A DNA stretch of 10,646 nt from Lachnospiraceae bacterium (GTDB lineage Bacteria; Bacillota; Clostridia; Lachnospirales; Lachnospiraceae). Within the stretch, counting starts at the first letter, position 1; the number at the start of each line of letters is the position of its first letter. Both the position numbers and the translations under genes were made by a program. This document shows positions 1 through 5,872 of this stretch, in pieces. The stretch covers positions 1 through 10,646 of the forward strand of contig JAAWLS010000050.1 in the NCBI GenBank assembly GCA_022798035.1, in the 5' to 3' direction. Under the pieces are notes generated by a model that saw nothing but the letters and a program-made list of their open reading frames with translations, was not told the origin of the DNA and searched no databases.

Positions 1-69
1 GATATGAGAAACAGCCCTTATCTCAACTACCATGCGGCTGCAGCCAAAGACAGTTCGGCTGCTGGCTGA
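1..69 (+). CDS. C-terminal tail of an upstream gene (partial)
   Basis: Frame 1 is open from the window edge to a TGA at 67-69 and encodes 22 residues ending AAAAKDSSAAG. The stop runs directly into the AAAGGAG ribosome binding site of the next gene, the usual arrangement inside an operon, so I read this as the end of a co-transcribed gene. Frame 3 is also open, to a TGA at 84-86 that would overlap the kinase start as ATGA, but its Cys/Trp/Gln-rich translation looks less like a protein end. Too little is visible to name a family. Kinases of this type often follow ABC transporter genes, but nothing here shows that. Confidence 0.5.
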   Translation, partial: DMRNSPYLNYHAAAAKDSSAAG

Positions 70-82
70 AAGGAGATACAAT

Positions 83-1192
83 ATGACTCTTTTATTTGAT
101 AAACTCATCCTTTTTATCTGCTGTACCATACTAATGTACTTTCAGGAGCCGCACATCGACCTGATTCAGATAATTGCCTTTCTTGCAGCGGTAATTTTTG
201 TCTCCCTGGAGAGCTGTTTCAACTTAGACTGCCTCCCCTGGACAGAACTCTCAAAGAAAAACCGGTTTCTGAGCGCTGAACTATGGGCCATATTGGCAGC
301 TTTGAGCTTGATTTTTCCTGCTTTCGCCTTCTTTCTCCCGCTCCTCTTGTACGAGCTGACAGTTTCCTTTCGGCATCCTATCTGTTTCACGACATACCTT
401 TTGCCCTTATCGTCTTTTCGAAAGGGCCCTGCTTCCTGTCTCTGGATAATATTTTTCCTGTTTCTGCTGGCATGGTTTCTGGCTTCCAAGACAACACAGC
501 TCTTTCATCTTGAACAGAATCTCCGCCTCCTGCGGGACACCTCCACGGAATATAACCTGCTTCTTCAGCAGAAAAACAGGGATTTAATTCAAAACCAAAA
601 TCACGAAATTCACATTGCCACTTTAAAAGAGCGCAACCGAATTGCTCGGGAAATCCATGACAACGTGGGCCATATGCTCTCCCGCTCTATTTTACAGGCA
701 GGCGCCTTGTCTGCACTCAATCAGCAGGAAAATTTAAAAGAACCTATAGCGGCTCTGAGCCAGACATTGTCCTCTGCCATGGATACTGTCCGAAAAAGCG
801 TCCATGACCTTCATGACGATTCTGTGGATTTAAAAGCCGCTGTTTCAGAATTGATTTCTGGTTTCTCAAACTATCCTGTCACTCTGAACTATGATATGGA
901 GCCTTTTACCCCGGCCCAGGTGAAATACTGTTTTATTTCCATTGTAAGAGAAGCGCTGTCGAACTTTGCCAGCCACAGCAACGGCACTGACATTTCCATC
1001 ACGATGCGGGCACATCCCAGCTTATATCAGCTTATCATAAAAGACAACGGAACTAACATCGGCATCGGAGAAACCGGCATCGGAATTTTAAATATGAAGG
1101 AACGCGTCAAAAATCTGAATGGGAATTTTTCCCTTTCCACGGAACATGGTTTCCAGATTTTTGTCTCTGTCCCACGTGAAGATAATAGATAA
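83..1192 (+). CDS. Membrane sensor histidine kinase, HisKA_3 / NarL-partner type
   Basis: A 369-residue sensor kinase that should autophosphorylate on His192 and pass the phosphate to a NarL-type regulator, very likely the one encoded at 1611-2246. The first ~135 residues are hydrophobic with about four to five membrane segments (roughly 4-22, 26-44, 67-90, 118-135) and no large extracellular domain, so the signal is probably sensed within or next to the membrane, as in DesK/LiaS-like kinases. A polar, likely coiled-coil linker follows (about 137-180). The HisKA_3 H-box reads AREIHDNVGH with His192. The ATPase domain has an N-box around E290/N294 (REALSNFASHSNG), a DNG at 321-323, and a glycine-rich G-box with GIGILNMKERV. 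The N-box departs from the usual N-A-x-x-H-A pattern. I start at ATG 83 rather than the in-frame ATG 32 because AAAGGAG lies 7 nt before 83 and the extra 17 residues would overlap the upstream tail. Its signal is unknown. Confidence 0.93.
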   Translation: MTLLFDKLILFICCTILMYFQEPHIDLIQIIAFLAAVIFVSLESCFNLDCLPWTELSKKNRFLSAELWAILAALSLIFPAFAFFLPLLLYELTVSFRHPICFTTYLLPLSSFRKGPASCLWIIFFLFLLAWFLASKTTQLFHLEQNLRLLRDTSTEYNLLLQQKNRDLIQNQNHEIHIATLKERNRIAREIHDNVGHMLSRSILQAGALSALNQQENLKEPIAALSQTLSSAMDTVRKSVHDLHDDSVDLKAAVSELISGFSNYPVTLNYDMEPFTPAQVKYCFISIVREALSNFASHSNGTDISITMRAHPSLYQLIIKDNGTNIGIGETGIGILNMKERVKNLNGNFSLSTEHGFQIFVSVPREDNR

Positions 1193-1195
1193 CTT

Positions 1196-1240
1196 TACCC
1201 TCAATGAACAAGGGGCGCGTTGCTCTGTCCACTGAGGGTA
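1196..1240 (+). other. Imperfect stem-loop just 3' of the kinase gene
   Basis: The arms TACCCTCA (1196-1203) and TGAGGGTA (1233-1240) pair perfectly. The stem continues inward with mismatches (TG/CA, ACA/TGT, GG/CT), giving roughly 14 pairs over 45 nt. It begins 4 nt after the kinase stop. No U-run follows, so it is not an intrinsic terminator by itself. It could protect the mRNA 3' end or be part of a small structured RNA. Confidence 0.5.
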
Positions 1241-1265
1241 CCATCGCCTGATATGGCATAGACTG

Positions 1266-1283
1266 GGTGCGCCGCACCTTTTT
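1266..1283 (+). terminator. Short intrinsic terminator after the kinase
   Basis: GGTGCG and CGCACC form a compact GC-rich hairpin (1266-1278; in practice 5 bp with a 3-nt loop) followed by five T (1279-1283). It ends exactly where the first TATAATCTAAATAT repeat begins. It would separate the kinase transcript from the regulator, which is unusual for a two-component pair. The stem is short, so termination may be partial. Confidence 0.55.
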
Positions 1284-1296
1284 ATAATCTAAATAT
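1283..1296. repeat. Direct repeat, left copy (TATAATCTAAATAT)
   Basis: This 14-mer recurs exactly at 1580-1593. The two copies bracket the inverted-repeat element, as expected for a target-site duplication. With the next two bases the match is 15 of 16. The copy includes a TATAAT box, so the duplicated sequence is probably the -10 region of the original regulator promoter. Confidence 0.65.
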
Positions 1297-1298
1297 TA

Positions 1299-1579
1299 GA
1301 TGATTGCGAAACACAATAATTTTCAAAATTTTATGTACAATTCGCAAAACTTAAAAATACATATTTTTCTTGTAAAAGCTAAGAAATGCATTTTAGCACC
1401 ATGAAGGCGAGACTCAAAAGCCCATAGAGGCCTTTGCCGAACATGGGCTTTTGTAATCGGAGGCTCGCTGAAATGTTTGGTGCGTCTCGCATTTCGAGCT
1501 TTTGCAAGATGAAAATATGTAGATAAATTTGTATGAATTGTACATAAAATTGCGATTACTTACTAGTTTCGCAATTCTC
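1299..1579. mobile_element. MITE-like palindromic element without coding capacity
   Basis: The 281 bp between the two direct repeats fold into one long imperfect inverted repeat. Matching blocks from the outside in are ATTGCGAAAC (1303-1312) with GTTTCGCAAT (1566-1575); a perfect 17-bp block at 1327-1343 with 1535-1551; CTTGTAAAAGCT (1369-1380) with AGCTTTTGCAAG (1497-1508, one mismatch); GCACCA with TGGTGC; GCGAGACTC with GAGGCTCGC; and a perfect 10-bp central hairpin AAAAGCCCAT (1416-1425) / ATGGGCTTTT (1443-1452). I see no open reading frame of note. Terminal inverted repeats, flanking direct repeats and no transposase fit a miniature inverted-repeat transposable element. A large structured regulatory RNA or DNA palindrome is the alternative. 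Together with the kinase 3' structures it fills the 418-bp gap 1193-1610. Confidence 0.65.
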
Positions 1580-1585
1580 TATAAT
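1580..1585 (+). promoter_or_regulatory. Probable -10 box of the response regulator promoter
   Basis: TATAAT is a perfect -10 hexamer 31 nt before ATG 1611. No good -35 sits at 16-18 bp upstream (best is TTACTT at 1556-1561), so the promoter may be weak, activator-dependent, or damaged by the element that now supplies the upstream DNA. At the left repeat, TAGACT (1259-1264) lies 18 bp from the matching TATAAT and may be the original -35. Confidence 0.45.
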
Positions 1586-1593
1586 CTAAATAT
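1580..1593. repeat. Direct repeat, right copy (TATAATCTAAATAT)
   Basis: Exact second copy of the 14-mer at 1283-1296, directly outside the right inverted-repeat terminus and 18 nt before the regulator start codon. See the element entry for the insertion reading. Confidence 0.65.
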
Positions 1594-1610
1594 AACAGAA
1601 AGGAATTTTT

Positions 1611-2246
1611 ATGAATATTATTATTGTAGATGATGACCAGATTGTCTCCCTTTCTCTGAAAACCATTCTGGAAGCCTCCGGAGAAATTCATGTGGCAGAC
1701 ATCGGAAATAATGGAAAAGAAGCTGTCGCCCTCTATCAGAAACATCACCCGGACGTCCTTCTCATGGACATTCGGATGAATGAGATGACCGGCTTAGAAG
1801 CCGCAGAAATCATTCTGAAAAACGAGCCTGACGCCAAAATACTGTTTTTGACCACTTTTCTGGACGACGAATACATTGTGCGCTCTCTGCACCTTGGTGC
1901 AAAGGGATATATTTTAAAGCAGAATTTTGAAGGTCTGCTGCCTGCTCTGAAAGCAGTCTCCAAAGGACAGAGCGTTTTTGGAAGTGAGATTGTCACACGG
2001 CTGCCGGAATTTCTCTCGTCCGACAAACATCCTGCCTGTGACTACCACGCAAAAGGACTCACAGACAAGGAAATGGAAATCATTGAGCTGGTAGCAGATG
2101 GCTGCAGCAACCGCGAGATTGCCGGTCATCTCTATCTGAGTGAAGGAACTGTGCGCAACTACCTCAGTACCATTTTGGAAAAACTGGAATTGAGAGACCG
2201 GACCCAGCTGGCTGTCTTCTACTATAAAAACCTGCAGTCTCCATGA
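1611..2246 (+). CDS. Response regulator, NarL/LuxR family
   Basis: A 211-residue cytoplasmic transcription factor, full length for the family. The receiver domain (about 1-120) has the acidic pocket D7-D9, phosphoacceptor D53 in LLMDIRM, the switch threonine T81 in LFLTTF and the conserved K103. A short linker leads to a LuxR-type DNA-binding domain (about 149-208) with GLTDKEMEIIELVADGCSNREIA and the recognition-helix segment LSEGTVRNYLSTILEKL. Phosphorylation by the upstream kinase should trigger dimerisation and DNA binding. The start is clear: AAAGGA (1599-1604) lies 6 nt before the ATG. The gene is split from its presumed kinase by a terminator and a palindromic element, so it probably has its own transcript. 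Target genes cannot be read from this window; the upstream partial gene and its neighbours are natural candidates. Confidence 0.94.
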   Translation: MNIIIVDDDQIVSLSLKTILEASGEIHVADIGNNGKEAVALYQKHHPDVLLMDIRMNEMTGLEAAEIILKNEPDAKILFLTTFLDDEYIVRSLHLGAKGYILKQNFEGLLPALKAVSKGQSVFGSEIVTRLPEFLSSDKHPACDYHAKGLTDKEMEIIELVADGCSNREIAGHLYLSEGTVRNYLSTILEKLELRDRTQLAVFYYKNLQSP

Positions 2247-2328
2247 CCTGCCCTGTACAGCAAAATGCCATACGGTTCCTGCACCGGAAAATTTAGCAGC
2301 GTCTTCCTCTCGCACGGATGCGCATCCT

Positions 2329-2344
2329 GCCCGGAGGGCTTTTT
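2329..2344 (+). terminator. Possible intrinsic terminator after the response regulator
   Basis: GCCC-gga-GGGC (2329-2339) is followed by five T (2340-2344). The stem is only 4 bp but pure GC. A perfect 12-bp palindrome GGATGCGCATCC (2316-2327) lies directly upstream and may add structure. The site is 83 nt after the regulator stop. Confidence 0.45.
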
Positions 2345-2387
2345 GTCTTACAGGAAATCCGAAGGAATTTCCTATAAGATAAAATAA

Positions 2388-2430
2388 AATTTCCGCAGAG
2401 ACAGCCCTCAGGCTGTCTCTCACGGAAATT
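2388..2430 (-). terminator. Strong intrinsic terminator of the peptidase operon
   Basis: Two stacked perfect stems, AATTTCCG/CGGAAATT (2388-2395, 2423-2430) and GAGACAGCC/GGCTGTCTC (2398-2406, 2411-2419), with loop CTCA, make a 17-bp hairpin with one small internal loop. Read on the minus strand the stem is followed by a T-rich tail, so it mainly ends the operon that stops at 2447. It may also stop readthrough from the converging regulator gene. Confidence 0.85.
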
Positions 2431-2446
2431 AAATAAAGATTTAAAA

Positions 2447-4123
2447 TTATTCAAACAGTACTTTGGCAAAATGCTGTGTCAATTCCTCCATACAGCCATC
2501 TGCAAAGGGACTTTTCAGTCCTGCCTCCTCCAGCATGGGAACATAAAACTTCTCAGCAGATAACCGGCACAGTTTCAGATAGTTCTCCCATGCTTCCTTC
2601 TCATCAATATCTATTTTTCTCTTATACTGGAGCGCACAGACAGTAGCCAGACAATAGTCAATGTAGTAAAATGGCATCTGGAAAATATGGCTCTGTTTCT
2701 GCCACCATCCTCCCTCTCCGAAAAATTCGTCTCCCTCATAATCCATATGAGGACGATATTCCTGCTCCAAATCTTTCCACACCTGCTTGCGCTCTGCCGG
2801 CGTCATATCCGGATTGGCGTATACAATATGCTGAAATTCATCCACCATACAGCCATAAGGTACAAAGCAGATGCCATCCTCCAAATGCATCCGCCGATAA
2901 TCCTCGGCACGGTCTCCAAAAAAGCTTTCCATCCATTTCTCTGTGAAATATTCCATTGCCATAGAGTGGATTTCCGCCGTCTCCATGGTGATGTCCAAAT
3001 ATTCCTGAATCTCTTCATTCCGCATCAGAAATCCCTGAAATGCATGTCCACATTCATGAGTGATAACATCTACATCCGCGCTGGTTCCGTTAAAATTAGC
3101 AAAAATAAATGGAGATTTAAAATCTGGCAGATAATCCATATAACCGCCCTGACGCTTCGTTTTCCTTCCCAGCACATCCAAGAGCTCATGCTCCATCATA
3201 AAGTCAAAAAATTCTTTTGTCTCTGGAGACAATTCCTGATACATCTTTTGTCCCTTATCCAAAATCTCCTCTGGCGTTCCTTTCGGCGCTGGATTTCCCT
3301 CCGGGAAGAACATGTTCTCATCAATATAGGAAAGTTTCTCAAGCCCTAAACGTTTTCTTCTGTTCTCATGAATCCTGGTGGCCAGAGGAACCAGATATTT
3401 CTTCACCTGGCTGCGGAATTTTTCTACTTCCTGCTGGCCGTAACTGTTTCGCTGCATCCGGTAATAGCCCAGCTCAATATAATTTTCATATCCCATCAAT
3501 TCAGCCTGTTTCGTTCTGTTTTTTACCATTTCATCGTAAATATGGTCTATCTCATCTGTGACCTTCAGGAAATAATCGCTGACTGCCTCCCATGCCTTCC
3601 GGCGTACCTCCCGGCTGTCATCCGCCATAAATTTCCGCATCCGGGAGAGATTGCAGATTTCTCCCTCAAAGGGAATCTCCGCCGTGGCAATCAGCTTCGT
3701 ATATCTGCTAATCAGCCCATTGTTCTCCTGGCACAGTTCAATCAGCTTCTCATCCATGGATTTGAACTGAAGCTCCATATTTTTAAAAGCCACTTTGCCA
3801 ATCTTCTCTTCCATATAAGGACGATAGGGAGAGTGAAACAGCACTTTGTGGTACTCCTTGTCCAGCTGCTGGAGCACCGGGTCTATCTCATCATAGAACT
3901 CCTGCTCTTTTTCATAAAATTCATCCGTCATATCAATGTCGTGGCGGATGGCCGCCAGCACCGTACAGGTCTTGATATGATTGAACAGCTCATAGTACTC
4001 TTTGTGAATATCAAACTGTTCCTCACCGCTTAAGGCCTGCTTCTGACGTTCAATCAGTGATTTCATTTTTGCTTCTGTCTCTTCTCTGTTCAGCCTTTCA
4101 TAAGGCATTTCTGAAAATTTCAT
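2447..4123 (-). CDS. M3 family oligoendopeptidase (zinc metallopeptidase)
   Basis: A 558-residue cytoplasmic metallopeptidase that should cleave short peptides, probably in peptide turnover. The zinc site is intact: HECGH at 356-360 (His356, catalytic Glu357, His360) and a third ligand Glu384 in METAEIHSMAMEYF, 28 residues downstream as in M3 enzymes. The long helical N-terminal half, the lack of a signal peptide and the length fit the PepF-like M3B branch, in the smaller clade called M3 family oligoendopeptidase rather than classical PepF. I start at ATG 4123 rather than the in-frame ATG 4150: GAGGAG lies 8 nt before 4123, and this start overlaps the stop of the preceding 36-codon gene as ATGA, a translational coupling junction. 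It is the last gene of the operon and ends at a strong terminator. Its physiological substrate is unknown; the link to an ATPase gene is odd for a housekeeping peptidase. Confidence 0.93.
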   Translation of the reverse strand: MKFSEMPYERLNREETEAKMKSLIERQKQALSGEEQFDIHKEYYELFNHIKTCTVLAAIRHDIDMTDEFYEKEQEFYDEIDPVLQQLDKEYHKVLFHSPYRPYMEEKIGKVAFKNMELQFKSMDEKLIELCQENNGLISRYTKLIATAEIPFEGEICNLSRMRKFMADDSREVRRKAWEAVSDYFLKVTDEIDHIYDEMVKNRTKQAELMGYENYIELGYYRMQRNSYGQQEVEKFRSQVKKYLVPLATRIHENRRKRLGLEKLSYIDENMFFPEGNPAPKGTPEEILDKGQKMYQELSPETKEFFDFMMEHELLDVLGRKTKRQGGYMDYLPDFKSPFIFANFNGTSADVDVITHECGHAFQGFLMRNEEIQEYLDITMETAEIHSMAMEYFTEKWMESFFGDRAEDYRRMHLEDGICFVPYGCMVDEFQHIVYANPDMTPAERKQVWKDLEQEYRPHMDYEGDEFFGEGGWWQKQSHIFQMPFYYIDYCLATVCALQYKRKIDIDEKEAWENYLKLCRLSAEKFYVPMLEEAGLKSPFADGCMEELTQHFAKVLFE

Positions 4124-4230
4124 TTCTTCATCTCCTCTAATAATTTCCATAAGTTACAGCTAATGTTATCTATTAATTCTTCCTCCTCACGCTTAAAGGC
4201 ACTGGAAGACAGGCGGTATTTATTCTTCAT
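4120..4230 (-). CDS. 36-residue coupled small protein, unknown function
   Basis: A short gene between the ATPase and the peptidase. It begins at ATG 4230, inside the last codons of the ATPase gene (11-nt overlap), after a strong Shine-Dalgarno (GGGGAGGA, about 5 nt away). It ends at TGA 4120-4122, which overlaps the peptidase ATG as ATGA. Good ribosome binding sites and overlaps on both sides argue that it is translated. The product is highly charged (KREEEELID, LLEEMKK) with one Cys and one Trp, likely a single amphipathic helix, and has no signal peptide or membrane segment. I recognise no family. It could be a real small partner protein, a translational relay linking the two large genes, or the remnant of a longer gene that once followed the ATPase. 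Confidence 0.6.
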   Translation of the reverse strand: MKNKYRLSSSAFKREEEELIDNISCNLWKLLEEMKK

Positions 4231-5599
4231 ATGTTTCCTCCCCTTCCAGATATTCATCCTGAAAAACGGGAATTGCACCATACCGGCCCAAGAGATAGTC
4301 TTTGTCAACTTTCTTGTCAAACCTCGCCCTGAACTTATTCAAAGAATACACCTGTGAGCTGTGGTCTGGCTTTCTCTCCACAAACCAGATTTCATCCTGA
4401 CGCAGTAAATCCAAATCCAAGAGATTGATATCATGGGTTGTGGCAATCAGCTGACATTTGTCCTCTTCCACAAACTCATAAAACAACTCCAGAAAACGCC
4501 TTGTCGCCATAGTATGAAGACTCCTGTCTATTTCATCTATCAGAATTACGCTGTCATCTCCGCTCTCATAAAACAAGGGAATCAAATCAAATAAACGCTT
4601 TGTTCCATCCGACTCGTCTTCATACTCAAACAAATCCTCCAGATTGCCATGGTTCTGAAGCATTTTACTGTAAATAATATTTCCTTTCTCATCTCTTCGC
4701 AAAACATACATTTTTTGATTGATATTCATCTGGATTGGATGTTCTCTGACCTTGTTTGAAATATCAACTTTAATTTTCTCCGCTCTTTCCCTGGGAAGTT
4801 TTTCCAACACTTTATCAAAATCCATTTCCTGCTGCTGCCCCTCTACAGAATCAATTCCCGTATCAAAGTAAGCAATAATATCTGAAAAGAGTTCCTTTGC
4901 CTCCTCATCAGAAGTAAGTTCCCCCAATCCGCTGTATTTTGTGTGAGGAAATAAAATAATCAGACGTCTGAACCAACGATGCACATTCGTAATTTCTGCA
5001 AATATTCCCTCCTTCCCATTGCCTCGGTCAGCCACATCACTCAAAATCGTTTTCTTCCGGAAGGCATCCGAAATATTTTTATCAAAATCCTCCAAATAAA
5101 CTTTCATACGCATCTCTTCCTCTGCCTGGCCCTGGATAATCTCTGTAGAAACACGACTGCGTCCGTTTTCATCTACTTCACGATTGTAAAGATATGTCTC
5201 CTTCCCATTTTCTTCTATTCGAATCAGCCATTCCGCCAAAATTTCTCCCTTATCATAAGAAATAGCCAAACCATAGGAATACTCTTTTCCCTTGGTAAGA
5301 ATCCTGTATTCAAACACTCCCGGCTGATAATACGTTTCATTCAAAATCCGGAAATGCTTTTTTTCCAGATTGATTCTCTCTGTTCCTTTCAAAATTACTT
5401 CTTTTGAAAAAAATACTGCATGAATCAAATTGCTTTTACCGCCCGCATTTGCGCCAAAAATTAAAGCGCTTTTTAATATTTTTCTCCCTTCACTCTGCAT
5501 CACGTGTTCCCTATGTCTGGTCACTTTACTGGCCAGCATAGAAATACTTTGAGACCCATAAAATGATTTATAATTACTCACCGAAAATCCAATCAGCAT
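4220..5599 (-). CDS. AAA/OLD-like ATPase (AAA_15/AAA_21 type, RloA-like)
   Basis: A 459-residue ABC/SMC-type ATPase. The N-terminus MLIGFSVSNYKSFYG is the standard opening of this family. Walker A is GANAGGKS at 49-56 (Lys55), Walker B is VILIDE with Asp355 and catalytic Glu356, and the H-loop TTHD has His389. The C-terminus (YLLGRYGAIP) matches the family's end. No TOPRIM nuclease domain is fused, unlike true OLD proteins. The middle region (about 150-330) is the variable helical insert. Relatives are often paired with an RloB-like gene or found in restriction and defence islands; here the partner position holds a 36-codon gene and an M3 peptidase. ATG 5599 follows AGGAAGCAGGTG, and the gene has a perfect consensus promoter at 5632-5660. 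Its role is unproven: anti-phage defence, DNA/RNA maintenance and regulation of the peptidase are all possible. Codon use looks like that of its neighbours. Confidence 0.9.
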   Translation of the reverse strand: MLIGFSVSNYKSFYGSQSISMLASKVTRHREHVMQSEGRKILKSALIFGANAGGKSNLIHAVFFSKEVILKGTERINLEKKHFRILNETYYQPGVFEYRILTKGKEYSYGLAISYDKGEILAEWLIRIEENGKETYLYNREVDENGRSRVSTEIIQGQAEEEMRMKVYLEDFDKNISDAFRKKTILSDVADRGNGKEGIFAEITNVHRWFRRLIILFPHTKYSGLGELTSDEEAKELFSDIIAYFDTGIDSVEGQQQEMDFDKVLEKLPRERAEKIKVDISNKVREHPIQMNINQKMYVLRRDEKGNIIYSKMLQNHGNLEDLFEYEDESDGTKRLFDLIPLFYESGDDSVILIDEIDRSLHTMATRRFLELFYEFVEEDKCQLIATTHDINLLDLDLLRQDEIWFVERKPDHSSQVYSLNKFRARFDKKVDKDYLLGRYGAIPVFQDEYLEGEETYEE

Positions 5600-5631
5600 A
5601 TCTGCACCTGCTTCCTATTCCCCTTCTGCCC

Positions 5632-5660
5632 ATTATATTGTGATTTTTTCACTTTGTCAA
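5632..5660 (-). promoter_or_regulatory. Consensus sigma-70 promoter of the ATPase operon
   Basis: On the minus strand TTGACA (5655-5660) and TATAAT (5632-5637) are separated by exactly 17 bp, matching the housekeeping consensus at all 12 positions. The start codon at 5599 lies about 33 nt downstream of the -10. The spacer contains the palindrome GTGA-AAAAA-TCAC, well placed for a repressor that would block polymerase. A promoter this strong in front of an ATPase of this class suggests it is normally held down. Confidence 0.85.
5639..5652. promoter_or_regulatory. Operator-like 14-mer TGTGATTTTTTCAC, copy 1
   Basis: It contains the palindrome GTGA-N5-TCAC and lies between the -35 and -10 of the ATPase promoter. 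An identical copy is at 5747-5760. The half-sites resemble CRP-type TGTGA/TCACA, but the gap is 5 rather than 6, so a CRP/FNR-family or other regulator cannot be assigned. Confidence 0.5.
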
Positions 5661-5746
5661 CGATAGACTGGTCTGTCATCCCAGCCGCAATTTTTGTAAT
5701 ATTCTTTCCTTTATTCTCCTCTCACATACAAATATGCCTTTCATAA

Positions 5747-5760
5747 TGTGATTTTTTCAC
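5747..5760. promoter_or_regulatory. Operator-like 14-mer TGTGATTTTTTCAC, copy 2
   Basis: Identical to copy 1, same orientation, 108 bp away and about 44 bp upstream of the putative phosphofructokinase -35. On the minus strand it is followed by TTATGA where copy 1 is followed by TATAAT, so it may also be a decayed duplicate of the promoter core. It could link regulation of the two divergent transcripts. Confidence 0.45.
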
Positions 5761-5803
5761 CTTTTTTCTGAAAATAGTATGAACCACAGCATGTACATTC
5801 CCC

Positions 5804-5832
5804 TTGCTATTTTTATCCATTTATTATAAAAT
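5804..5832 (+). promoter_or_regulatory. Putative promoter of the phosphofructokinase gene
   Basis: TTGCTA (5804-5809) and TAAAAT (5827-5832) are 17 bp apart and match the sigma-70 consensus at 4/6 and 5/6 positions. The start codon is 40 nt beyond the -10. Other AT-rich hexamers nearby (TATGAT at 5840) could serve instead. Confidence 0.45.
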
Positions 5833-5872
5833 CGAATTATATGATACCTATTAATTGCAAAGGAGAATTGAA

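Noticed and set aside
1196..1283. Same repeat family as the hairpin region at 7134-7193
   Set aside because: Both regions contain a short GTGGAC-like string and GC hairpins, but I could not align the arms, so relatedness is not supported.
1299..1579. Invertible phase-variation promoter bounded by inverted repeats
   Set aside because: Inverted repeats face each other and TATAAT boxes lie near both ends, but both boxes are direct repeats outside the inverted repeats, so inversion would not flip a promoter. No recombinase gene is nearby, and the repeats extend through the whole interval instead of bounding a unique segment.
2671..4033. Several plus-strand open frames of 90-220 codons opposite the peptidase gene
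   Set aside because: They lie fully inside the minus-strand metallopeptidase, whose zinc motif and length are intact, lack ribosome binding sites, and translate to low-complexity His/Ile/Leu-rich sequence.
4220..5599. Complete OLD-family nuclease or Gabija-like defence system
   Set aside because: The ATPase has no TOPRIM domain, and no UvrD-like helicase or RloB gene is in the window, so a named defence system cannot be supported.
5639..5652. Classical CRP binding site (TGTGA-N6-TCACA)
   Set aside because: The half-sites look right but are spaced by 5, not 6, bases, and the right half ends TCACT/TCACC. I kept it only as an unassigned operator-like palindrome.
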